A stretch of DNA of 64,000 nucleotides from Saccharophagus degradans 2-40 (GTDB lineage Bacteria; Pseudomonadota; Gammaproteobacteria; Pseudomonadales; Cellvibrionaceae), in NCBI RefSeq assembly GCF_000013665.1, contig NC_007912.1, positions 496,001-560,000 of the forward strand, given 5' to 3'. A program made the translations under genes and the position numbers. The stretch's first letter is position 1, and each line of letters starts with the position of its first letter. The notes beneath the pieces are model-generated. The model saw nothing but the letters and a program-made list of their open reading frames with translations, did not search any database and was not told the origin of the DNA. This document shows, piece after piece, positions 8,772-17,144 of the stretch.

Positions 8772-9467
8772 TTGATCACCGACACCCGAATAGCCCTAGA
8801 GATTCCCGAGGGCGGCGACTTGCCACTTGACCCTGCAGGGTTCGGCCCGCGCGCCGTGGCTTATATCATCGATTTCTTAATAACTACCGTGGCTTTGAGT
8901 ATTTTAGGTGCGGTGCTCGGCTTGGCGGGTGGTTTTGGCGACGGCATTCTTTATATTCTTTACTTTCTTGTTAATTGGTTTTACCCAGTATTTTTTGAAG
9001 TGTGGAAAAACGGCGCCACGCCGGGTAAACGCAGCATGGGGTTAGTGGTAGTCAACGACGATGGTACGCCGCTTACTTTCTCTGCCTCGGTAATCCGCAA
9101 CTTAATGCGCCCAGTTGATATGCTGCCGGTAGGCTATATGACCGGCGTAGTAAGCATACTGTGCACTCGCAAGTTTCAGCGTTTGGGCGACTTAGCCGCC
9201 GGTACCATGGTGGTTTACGCCCATCAACCTACACCCGCCCCAGTATTAGATGCCAAAGGTAAGCGCCCTGTACCTGTTAGCCTGCGCACCGATGAGCAGC
9301 GCGCGCTATTGGCGTTTGCCGAGCGCAGCAAAAGTCTATCGGCCCAGCGCCAACAGGAGCTTGCCGAACTGCTGCAGCCCATCATTAAAGCCGACGAGCC
9401 AGTGCTTGCTATTAAACAAATGGCCAACAGTATGGTAGGCGATTTTAGCGGGGGGCAAAACCGATGA
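8772..9467 (+). CDS. RDD family membrane protein
   Basis: A 231-residue protein with an RDD domain (residues about 20-150, including GFGPRAVAYIIDF and TPGKRSMGLVVV and the RRDLA-like segment LGDLAAGTMVVY) and three membrane helices, followed by a cytoplasmic tail. It starts at TTG 8772 behind AAAGGA. It heads a six-gene operon whose members overlap by a few bases. Its precise role is unknown; RDD proteins occur with transport or envelope functions. Confidence 0.8.
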   Translation: MITDTRIALEIPEGGDLPLDPAGFGPRAVAYIIDFLITTVALSILGAVLGLAGGFGDGILYILYFLVNWFYPVFFEVWKNGATPGKRSMGLVVVNDDGTPLTFSASVIRNLMRPVDMLPVGYMTGVVSILCTRKFQRLGDLAAGTMVVYAHQPTPAPVLDAKGKRPVPVSLRTDEQRALLAFAERSKSLSAQRQQELAELLQPIIKADEPVLAIKQMANSMVGDFSGGQNR

Positions 9468-10492
9468 AACAGGGTGTATTCGAACGCCGCTACCAGCCGG
9501 TTTGGCAAGAATTTGAAGCGCTACTCGCGCAGCTGGAATTAGACGAAAAGCACAGCGGGCCCATTGGGTCTCGCAAAGCGCGCGCGCCCGGTCAAGCCAA
9601 TGCCAATATGGAAGAGTTCACCAGCTTGTACCGCAAGCTGTGCCACCTAAATGCACTGGCAATTCGCCGCAACTACAGCAGTTACCTTGTGGATAAACTG
9701 GGCGATTTAATTGTGCGCGGGCACCAGCAGCTATACCAGCGCAAGCCGCGGTTTGGCCGCCAAATACTGCGCTTTTTAATGGTGGATTTTCCTCAGTTGG
9801 TACGCGCAGAAGCAAAATTATTTTGGTTGTCGTCGGCGCTTTTTTACGGGCCAGGCTTACTTATTTTTATCGCCATACTGCTCAAACCCGACCTTATCTA
9901 CACCATGATGTCGCCAGACCAAGTGAGTAACTTTGAAGCCATGTACGACCCCAGCAATCGCACCCTAGGTGCCGCGCGGGAATCGGAAACCAATTGGCAG
10001 ATGTTTGGCTTTTATATTTACAACAACATTAGCGTCGCCTTTCAAACCTTTGCTTCGGGTATATTGTTTTGCGTAGGCAGTTTGTTTTATCTCATTTTTA
10101 ACGGTTTGAATATTGGTGCCGTTGCGGCGCACCTTACAAATGTTGAATTTACCGAAACCTTTTTTACCTTTGTTGTGGGCCACGGCAGCTTCGAGCTAAC
10201 CGCCATTGTAATTGCTGGGGCCGCAGGGCTAAAGCTTGGCATAGCGCTGCTGTCGCCGGGTAGTTTACCCCGGGTGGAGTCGTTGCGACGTGCGGCACAG
10301 GTAAGCATTAAATTGGTTTATGGGGTTACATTTTTGCTGTTAATTGCAGCGTTTGTGGAAGCGTTCTGGTCGTCCAATAATATTCTTGCCCCTTGGCAAA
10401 AATATTTATTTGGGGGTGTTTTCTGGTTAGTGGTTGCTGCGTATTTGGTGTTGAGTGGTCGTGGTTATGCGCCCGCTAAGGAGGCCGCGTGA
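9464..10492 (+). CDS. SpoIIM-like (stage II sporulation M family) membrane protein
   Basis: A 342-residue protein with a soluble N-terminal half and about five membrane helices in the C-terminal half, matching the SpoIIM/DUF95 family found in non-sporulating bacteria in this operon context. It overlaps the RDD gene by four bases (ATGA). Probable partner of the MoxR/DUF58 module in envelope biology, by context only. Confidence 0.75.
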   Translation: MKQGVFERRYQPVWQEFEALLAQLELDEKHSGPIGSRKARAPGQANANMEEFTSLYRKLCHLNALAIRRNYSSYLVDKLGDLIVRGHQQLYQRKPRFGRQILRFLMVDFPQLVRAEAKLFWLSSALFYGPGLLIFIAILLKPDLIYTMMSPDQVSNFEAMYDPSNRTLGAARESETNWQMFGFYIYNNISVAFQTFASGILFCVGSLFYLIFNGLNIGAVAAHLTNVEFTETFFTFVVGHGSFELTAIVIAGAAGLKLGIALLSPGSLPRVESLRRAAQVSIKLVYGVTFLLLIAAFVEAFWSSNNILAPWQKYLFGGVFWLVVAAYLVLSGRGYAPAKEAA

Positions 10493-12108
10493 ATTTAGAC
10501 GCGGTAACAATCGCCATTCGCCCGCGCCGTCCGTGGGAAGCCGTCGATCTAGGTGTGCTTATGGCAAAACGCTGGTGGTGGCTGCTTACTAAAGTGTGGC
10601 TCACCGTGGCACTGCCTATTTGGTTTGCGCTTAGTTTTATTCCGCAAGATTACATACTGTGGCAAGTGGTTATTTTTTGGTGGCTCAAGCCCGTTATGGA
10701 GCGCCCGTTACTTTATATACTTAGCCACGCGGTATTTGACCAAGCCCCAAGCTACGCCAGTGCTGTGGGGCAAATATTAAAACTGGTTTTCAGAAAAATA
10801 ATTATTACTTTAACGTGGCGACGTTTAAGTCCGTCGCGTTCAATGAACTTGCCAGTTGATCAGCTAGAAGGCTTGAGTGGCGGTCGCCGCTCAGACCGAT
10901 TGAGCGTATTAGACCGCGAAGACTCTGGCCCCGCTTTTTGGATAACCCTTTTAGGGTTTATCTTTGAGTTTATATTGGCGGCAAGCTTATTAGGCATTGC
11001 GTACATGCTTGTGCCTCGCGCGGTGGATGTAGATTTATACGGTTTATTTATAGAGCGCGAATACACATGGTTTAACCTGTTGCAAAATACCATGTACTTT
11101 TGCGCCCTTACGTTAGTGGCACCTTTTTACGTGGCAATGGGTTTTGCGCTTTACCTAAACCGCAGAATTAAACTCGAAGCCTGGGACATAGAAATATCGT
11201 TTCGCCGTATAGCCCAGCGCCACGCCAAAGAGGCAGCGCGCAAAGCCCAGCTTGGCGGCAGTGTTAGCGCATTACTATTTGCAGCGTTACTCACCTTTAC
11301 CAGCTTTTTTGTAAGTCCAGATCTACAGGCGCAAAGCGATAGCCATAACTCTGCTAGCGAACACACGGTTACGGATGTGAGTAACCGTGACGAGTCGAAA
11401 GCATTAATTACCGACGTATTTGAAGGCGAAGCCTTCCATGAAATAAAAGTAGAAAAGCAAGCTGATTACTCCCACTTGGAATCGGAATGGCTAAAGAGTT
11501 TCTTTGAGTGGCTTTCGAACTTATGGGGCGACGACGAAGATGTTGAGCCTGAGATATCCGGCCCAGACCTCTCTTTATTTGGCAAGCTGTTGGCAAGCGG
11601 CGGTGAAATTCTGTTGTGGTTAGTGGTTATTGGACTGGTATTTTGGATTGTGTTCCATTACCGCCATTGGTTGCTTGGTTTTCAATTGCCAGAATTTGAG
11701 CGCGAACAAAAAAAAGAAACGCCCGAAGCCATGTTTGGTATGGATGTTCGGCCGCAATCACTGCCCGCCGATGTAGCCGAGCAAGCGCTGCAGTTTTGGC
11801 AAGATGGCCAGTACCGCACCAGCTTAGCGCTGCTATACCGAGCCACGTTAGTGGATTTATTTAAACGCGGTTTGGATGTAGATGAAGGTGCAACAGAGCA
11901 AGAGTGCCTAAAAGCCAGCTTAAAAGACCAACAAAAATTGAATATTGCCGAAGCGCCCATGGCCTATTTTACCAATTTAACTTTTCACTGGCGGCGCTTG
12001 GCTTATGGCCATATAGCACCGAGCAACGAAGAGGGCATAGCGCTGTGTAAAGACTGGCTAGCGGTGTGGCGTGCAGCTCCTGTGCAGCAGGAGGGTGTCC
12101 ATGAGTAA
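10489..12108 (+). CDS. DUF4129 domain membrane protein
   Basis: A 539-residue multi-spanning membrane protein. N-terminal helices sit at about 25-70 and 145-230; a signal-like helix follows near 260-285, then an acidic periplasmic stretch, a helix near 365-385 and a C-terminal cytoplasmic DUF4129 domain containing ALLYRATLVDLFKRG. It begins at GTG 10489 overlapping the SpoIIM-like stop by four bases. DUF4129 proteins sit with MoxR ATPases and may be envelope or stress factors. Confidence 0.75.
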   Translation: MNLDAVTIAIRPRRPWEAVDLGVLMAKRWWWLLTKVWLTVALPIWFALSFIPQDYILWQVVIFWWLKPVMERPLLYILSHAVFDQAPSYASAVGQILKLVFRKIIITLTWRRLSPSRSMNLPVDQLEGLSGGRRSDRLSVLDREDSGPAFWITLLGFIFEFILAASLLGIAYMLVPRAVDVDLYGLFIEREYTWFNLLQNTMYFCALTLVAPFYVAMGFALYLNRRIKLEAWDIEISFRRIAQRHAKEAARKAQLGGSVSALLFAALLTFTSFFVSPDLQAQSDSHNSASEHTVTDVSNRDESKALITDVFEGEAFHEIKVEKQADYSHLESEWLKSFFEWLSNLWGDDEDVEPEISGPDLSLFGKLLASGGEILLWLVVIGLVFWIVFHYRHWLLGFQLPEFEREQKKETPEAMFGMDVRPQSLPADVAEQALQFWQDGQYRTSLALLYRATLVDLFKRGLDVDEGATEQECLKASLKDQQKLNIAEAPMAYFTNLTFHWRRLAYGHIAPSNEEGIALCKDWLAVWRAAPVQQEGVHE

Positions 12109-13720
12109 TACCACCAACCCCATTACCGCACGCCGCCTTAAAGATCGCAAATCGCTTATTATTGCCATCGCTATCATTGCCGTTGCGGCTGCTGGCTTTT
12201 ATTTATTTTATGCCTTTATCGTTAAGTGGACCTATATAGAGCACGATATAGGCTGGAATAAAGATGTGCGCCGCGAGCCGGTATATGCCGCACGTGAATT
12301 TTTAGAAAAACAGGGCATAGAAACCGAATACCGCCGCAGCTTTGCCCTGTTCGATAAACTCGACGGCAATAGCTCGCGCAATACCCCCGGGCCTAACGAC
12401 ACAATCGTGCTGTTTGATAGCTTTGGCGTAATTAGTGAAGCGCGTTTCGAAAAGCTTTCGCCGTGGCTGCACAGCGGCGGCACGTTGGTTACCTCTACCT
12501 ATAACCCACGCAATAAAGGGGTTGAGCCAGATGAGTTATTTTATTATTTGGGGGTAGAGGTACACGAATCTATTTCACCCATAGAGTTGCGCCAAGGCGA
12601 AAGCCAAGAGGATGCTGAACAGCGAGTAAAGCAACGCAGATTCCCCTTTGAAGGGTTTTTAAAGGATATAGCCGAAGAGGCAAAAAAGACCGAACAAAAA
12701 AATAAGCAAAATATAGAAGACGGCGAGTTTCTTAAAAAAGCCGACAAGTCATCGAGCCGCAGCGAAACGTTAGAGCCGGAACAATCTGCTGCAAAAGAAA
12801 ACGAAAAAGCTGAAGGTGGCGAAGACAAAAATTCCAAAAATAAAACGGATAGCAGCCTGCTTCAGCCTGAAAAGCTGGATAAAACAGATGCCGACAAAGC
12901 AGAGGGCAGCGTAGAAGAAAAATCTGACGCAAAGTCAGATGAAAAGCCAGACGAGCAAGAAAAAAAGTATGGCTCTTACAAGCACTACAACCCCAGCGAG
13001 TGCCCCAAGTTAGCTGCCGCAACGCTCATTCCTTTTTCGAGTGAAGCAGAGCCATTGGCGGTACATTTTAATCGAGGCCGCCTGTTTGATTACATGGATG
13101 AATCCGCCGAGCCAGAAGGTTGGGTGGGCGATGAAAACGGCATGCTGTTTGCGCAGTATTTAATGAACAACGGCCAAGTGTATATTACGGTTAACAACCA
13201 TATTTGGTGGAACGAAAATATAGCCTGCCTCGACAACGCCTACCTGTTGTTAAAAATAATTAATCGCGACGGCAAAGTGTGGTTTGTACAAAATATGGAA
13301 TCGCCGGCGTTAAGCGAAGCCGCGTGGCAATTTGCCCCTGCGGTTGTTATTGGGCTAACCATTGCGCTGTTGTTGTGGCTGTGGTTTACCTCGCGCCGCT
13401 TTGGCCCAGTATTCCCAGAGCGAGATTTATCGCGCCGCAGTTTTGCCGAGCACTTGCGCGCCCACGCTCGCTTTTTATGGCGCAAGCAAGCGCATCAACG
13501 CATGTTAAATAGTTTGCGTCACAGCGTATTTGCGTTGCTCTCGCGCAAAATCTCTAGGTTCGACACATTGCCAGAGAAAGAAAAGTTAGACCATTTGGAA
13601 GCGCTCTTCAAAATGGATAGAACCGAGCTATATCGCGCCTTTATTAAAACCGATATAGATGACCCCAACGAACTTGTCACCGTAGTACAGTGCTTAAAGC
13701 AAATAAAGGATTCACTATGA
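12101..13720 (+). CDS. DUF4350 domain membrane protein with acidic insertion
   Basis: A 539-residue protein with an N-terminal membrane helix (about 20-40), a DUF4350 domain, and a second helix around 410-430 followed by a cytoplasmic tail. Residues about 190-290 are a lysine- and glutamate-rich low-complexity stretch that splits the domain and looks like a disordered insertion. ATG 12101 is chosen because CAGGAGG lies six bases upstream; it overlaps the DUF4129 gene by eight bases. Function unknown; operon context links it to MoxR and DUF58. Confidence 0.75.
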   Translation: MSNTTNPITARRLKDRKSLIIAIAIIAVAAAGFYLFYAFIVKWTYIEHDIGWNKDVRREPVYAAREFLEKQGIETEYRRSFALFDKLDGNSSRNTPGPNDTIVLFDSFGVISEARFEKLSPWLHSGGTLVTSTYNPRNKGVEPDELFYYLGVEVHESISPIELRQGESQEDAEQRVKQRRFPFEGFLKDIAEEAKKTEQKNKQNIEDGEFLKKADKSSSRSETLEPEQSAAKENEKAEGGEDKNSKNKTDSSLLQPEKLDKTDADKAEGSVEEKSDAKSDEKPDEQEKKYGSYKHYNPSECPKLAAATLIPFSSEAEPLAVHFNRGRLFDYMDESAEPEGWVGDENGMLFAQYLMNNGQVYITVNNHIWWNENIACLDNAYLLLKIINRDGKVWFVQNMESPALSEAAWQFAPAVVIGLTIALLLWLWFTSRRFGPVFPERDLSRRSFAEHLRAHARFLWRKQAHQRMLNSLRHSVFALLSRKISRFDTLPEKEKLDHLEALFKMDRTELYRAFIKTDIDDPNELVTVVQCLKQIKDSL

Positions 13721-14694
13721 CCGATGAACTACACGAAAAAATAGCCCAAGCAAGTGCCTTGGCGCAAAGTATAAAAACAGAAATTAAGAAAGTACTTATC
13801 GGCCAAGATGACATTATCGAACAAGTGCTGGTTGCTTTAATCGGCCAAGGGCACGTATTGCTAGAAGGTGTGCCAGGCTTGGGTAAAACATTATTGGTGC
13901 GCGCCTTGGCAAAATGCTTTGGCGGCCAATTTTCGCGCGTGCAGTTTACTCCCGATTTAATGCCTAGCGATGTAACAGGCCACGCTATGTTTAATATGGG
14001 TAAACAAGAATTCGAAATACGTAAAGGCCCAGCATTTACCAACTTGCTATTGGCCGACGAAATTAATCGTGCACCGGCAAAAACCCAAGCGGCACTGCTA
14101 GAGGTAATGCAAGAGGGCCAAATTACAATTGAAGGCGAAGCCTTTAAAGTGCACAGCCCCTTCATGGTAATGGCCACCCAAAACCCGGTAGAGCAAGAGG
14201 GCACATACCCATTGCCCGAGGCAGAGCTAGACCGATTTATGCTAAAAGTACTTATCGACTACCCCTCGCACAGCGATGAAACGTTAATGTTGCGCCATAT
14301 GAGCGGCGGCAAAGTAAGCGGCGGTTTCGATTTAGATTCGCTTACAACTGTTATTAAAGAAGAGCACGTTACCAGCTTGCAAAAAATTGCCACAAAAATT
14401 GTGGTAGACGATGAAGTGTTGGATTACATGGTGAAACTGGTGCGCGCCACTCGCGAATGGCAAGGCATTGCCCGCGGTGCAGGCCCGCGCGCAAGTGTGG
14501 CTTTGCTTAATGCCTCGCGCGCGGTTGCCCTTATTAATAACAATACCTTTGTTACGCCAGATGATGTGAAATCTGTTTACATTGCAGCGCTGCGCCACCG
14601 CATTTTATTGGCTGCCGAGCTAGAAATTGAAGGCGTAAGTGAAGATGCCGTGCTGGGCGATATTTTGCGCCATATACAAGCGCCGCGCAGCTAA
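13717..14694 (+). CDS. MoxR-family AAA+ ATPase
   Basis: A 325-residue MoxR ATPase with Walker A (GVPGLGKT), Walker B (LLLADEINRAP) and sensor regions in normal order. MoxR proteins act as chaperones that help assemble complexes, usually with DUF58 or VWA-domain partners such as the one encoded next. It starts at ATG 13717 behind AAAGGA and overlaps the DUF4350 stop (ATGA). Confidence 0.9.
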   Translation: MTDELHEKIAQASALAQSIKTEIKKVLIGQDDIIEQVLVALIGQGHVLLEGVPGLGKTLLVRALAKCFGGQFSRVQFTPDLMPSDVTGHAMFNMGKQEFEIRKGPAFTNLLLADEINRAPAKTQAALLEVMQEGQITIEGEAFKVHSPFMVMATQNPVEQEGTYPLPEAELDRFMLKVLIDYPSHSDETLMLRHMSGGKVSGGFDLDSLTTVIKEEHVTSLQKIATKIVVDDEVLDYMVKLVRATREWQGIARGAGPRASVALLNASRAVALINNNTFVTPDDVKSVYIAALRHRILLAAELEIEGVSEDAVLGDILRHIQAPRS

Positions 14695-14733
14695 AGGGCG
14701 TTTGCTAATGATGTGGAGCTACAGGTAACACGC

Positions 14734-16110
14734 ATGTTTACAGGGTTGTTTAAGCGATTTGCATTTATAGCGCGCGCGTTGCCATCTAAATTGGCGGTAG
14801 GCTGCTTTTTATGGGGCGGCGCAATTTTATTTTTGCTTACCAGTTTGTTTGCGTTGCTAGAAATAGAATCTATTGAAAGCAGCGTAACCACGTTTGGTTT
14901 TGCGCTGCTGTTATTTTTTGTTGGCTTATTGCTGCTAGATTGGCTGGCGTGCCTTGCGCAAAAGCCCATTTTTGTCGAGCGCGAATTGCCCCACAGTATT
15001 GCCGTTAACCGCTGGACCAGTATAACCCTTGTGTTGCACCACCATTTTGCAAGGCCGGTTAAGCTGCAACTGCACGATGGGCTTGCCGATCAATTACTGT
15101 GTGAAGATATGCCGCTGCAGGTGCAATTGCGCCCAGGGCAATACTCCAAGGTGGCCTACAAAATAAAACCTGTCGTGCGCGGCAATCACACAATTACACC
15201 CTGTACCCTGCGGGTAGAAAGTCCCTTTCGCCTTTGGTTTAAACAGTACCAAGCGGGTGCGAGCAGCGAGATAAAGGTATACCCAGATTTCGCCGCAATA
15301 TCTGCCTTTACAATAATGGCCACCGAAAACCATACCAGCCAAATAGGTATTAAACGCCGACCAAGACGCGGCGAAGGTATGGAGTTTTTACAACTGCGCG
15401 ATTATCGTCGCGGCGATTCGCTGCGACAAATAGATTGGAAAGCCACTGCGCGGCGCCGCGAATTAATATCCCGCGAATACCAAGATGAACGCGATCAACA
15501 AATTGTATTGCTTGTGGATAGTGGTAGACGCATGCGCGCACTAGATGGCGAGCTTAGCCATTTTGACCACTCGCTAAACGCCATGCTGTTAGTAAGTTAT
15601 ATAGCCTTGCGCCAAGGGGATAGCGTAAGTGTAATGAGCTTTGGCGATGGCCACCGCTGGATACCGCCGCAAAAAGGCGCCGGCAAAATGAAAACCATAT
15701 TAAACGGCATGTACGACTTAACCGCAGAAAACTGCGCGGCCGATTACGTTGCCGCGGCCGAGCAATTAGCTATATTACAGCGCAAGCGTTCGCTGGTTAT
15801 TGTGGTTACTAATACCCGCGATGAAGAATCCGATGAGTTGGTAATGGCGGTTAACCTATTGCGCAAACGCCACGTGGTACTAGTGGCCAATATTCGCGAA
15901 AACATTTTAAAAGAAATGCACGATAGCGAAGTAAAAGATATGGATACCGCACTAGATTACCTCGCGGTAAACGACTACATGCAAGCGCGCCAACAGGCCC
16001 AAAACGAAATTCGTAACCAAGGTGTATACGCCATAGATTGCCAGCCATCGGAATTGGCGGTGAAGGTGGCGAATAGTTATATTGAGATAAAGAGGGCGGG
16101 AGTTTTGTGA
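14734..16110 (+). CDS. DUF58 domain protein
   Basis: A 458-residue protein with two N-terminal membrane helices (about 15-75) and a DUF58 domain with the hallmark RDYRRGDSLRQIDWKATAR, followed by a VWA-like region with VLLVDSGRRM. It is the usual partner of MoxR ATPases. I take ATG 14734; a GTG seven codons upstream is possible. It is the last gene of the operon and is followed by a terminator. Confidence 0.85.
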   Translation: MFTGLFKRFAFIARALPSKLAVGCFLWGGAILFLLTSLFALLEIESIESSVTTFGFALLLFFVGLLLLDWLACLAQKPIFVERELPHSIAVNRWTSITLVLHHHFARPVKLQLHDGLADQLLCEDMPLQVQLRPGQYSKVAYKIKPVVRGNHTITPCTLRVESPFRLWFKQYQAGASSEIKVYPDFAAISAFTIMATENHTSQIGIKRRPRRGEGMEFLQLRDYRRGDSLRQIDWKATARRRELISREYQDERDQQIVLLVDSGRRMRALDGELSHFDHSLNAMLLVSYIALRQGDSVSVMSFGDGHRWIPPQKGAGKMKTILNGMYDLTAENCAADYVAAAEQLAILQRKRSLVIVVTNTRDEESDELVMAVNLLRKRHVVLVANIRENILKEMHDSEVKDMDTALDYLAVNDYMQARQQAQNEIRNQGVYAIDCQPSELAVKVANSYIEIKRAGVL

Positions 16111-16167
16111 AATGGCTAATAACTAATTTCTAACAACTAGCTATTAGAGATAAATTCTTAGCGTCTG

Positions 16168-16194
16168 AAAGCCCAGCTTGTGCTGGGCTTTTTT
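16168..16194 (+). terminator. Rho-independent terminator
   Basis: AAAGCCCAGC-TTGT-GCTGGGCTTTTTT: nine paired bases, a four-base loop and a T-tract. It ends the MoxR/DUF58 operon, and the A-tract on the left arm lets it serve the converging DUF805 gene too. Confidence 0.9.
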
Positions 16195-16204
16195 GTGGAG
16201 TTTT

Positions 16205-16765
16205 TTATTCGGACCAGTCTATTGTTTCTTGTGATTGCGAACGCTCTATGTAGTCTTGGTACGCGGGGATTGAGATTGCTGCAAGAATGCCTATTACGAA
16301 CATGCCAATAAACGGAAGTAATGCGCCTACCCAGTGTTTGGTGGTGTTAGCGGGCGGTTTATGCCCCCATTTATTTACGCCCTGTGTGCCGGGTACAAAT
16401 ATAAGAAATATCATCATTACCAAGTTAGCGATTGGTATGAAGTTTAATAAAATAAGCCAGCCAGATTGGTTCAGATCGTGCAAACGCTGTATGCCAAATA
16501 TAATACTTACCGCGAAAACGCCAATTACTATTGCGGCAAATAATAGCCAGAAAACTGCGCCGATTACCCCGCCTATAGCAGCAGCTATTCCCGCAGTAAT
16601 ACCAAGTGCTAAGTAACTGAGTATGCCAAAAGTGCAAGCGCGAGATAAATAGCGCAAACGGCCAATACGTGTACTTGCTTTAAAAAGAGCTACTTCGCCT
16701 TCGGCAAATACGCCTGTATCTAGGTCACCCTGTGGGGCCTGATAGGGGTTAAGAGTTTCTGTCAT
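16205..16765 (-). CDS. DUF805 membrane protein with pilin-like C terminus
   Basis: A 186-residue membrane protein: a DUF805 domain with several helices (about 45-130, including FGIQRLHDLNQSGW) and a final helix reading VIGILAAISIPAYQDYIERS, which is very close to the N-terminal helix of type IV pilins but sits at the C terminus. AGGAAAGG precedes the start. Function unknown. Confidence 0.75.
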   Translation of the reverse strand: MTETLNPYQAPQGDLDTGVFAEGEVALFKASTRIGRLRYLSRACTFGILSYLALGITAGIAAAIGGVIGAVFWLLFAAIVIGVFAVSIIFGIQRLHDLNQSGWLILLNFIPIANLVMMIFLIFVPGTQGVNKWGHKPPANTTKHWVGALLPFIGMFVIGILAAISIPAYQDYIERSQSQETIDWSE

Positions 16766-16813
16766 TTTCCTTTCCTAATGATTATTGTTAGTTTTAGTTT
16801 TGTTGTTTTTATA

Positions 16814-17062
16814 GGAAGCTCTGATTAACCCCAACAGCTTTTTGCGAGAGCCTAAACGTTCAGCTGCAAGGCGTTCTTCGCAGCTAATGGCCTTAGTCCT
16901 TAGCAAGAAGATCAACGAAGCGGATGGGCGTTTTGGCCAGGCCCTACGGGGCTTTCAGGCATTCTTGCCCTTGTCGTTATTTTATTTCGACAGACAACCA
17001 GTATGCCTAGAGGACAAAAAAGCCTGAAAGACAAAAAGCTGTTGGGGTTATTCAGAGGTTCC
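16814..17062. mobile_element. MITE-like element with 31-bp terminal inverted repeats
   Basis: A 249-base non-coding element bounded by near-perfect terminal inverted repeats (16814-16844 and 17032-17062, 29 of 31 bases matching) and flanked by TA on both sides, as expected for a TA target-site duplication. It has no transposase gene, so it would need one in trans. It lies between the start of the DUF805 gene and the end of ettA. The parent IS family was not identified. Confidence 0.75.
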
Positions 17063-17144
17063 TACATATTGCGCTGCAGTATTTTTAGGGTTGTAATTAA
17101 CCAGTAAAAATAATGCAGCGCTTGATACTAAGCGTACGCAGACT

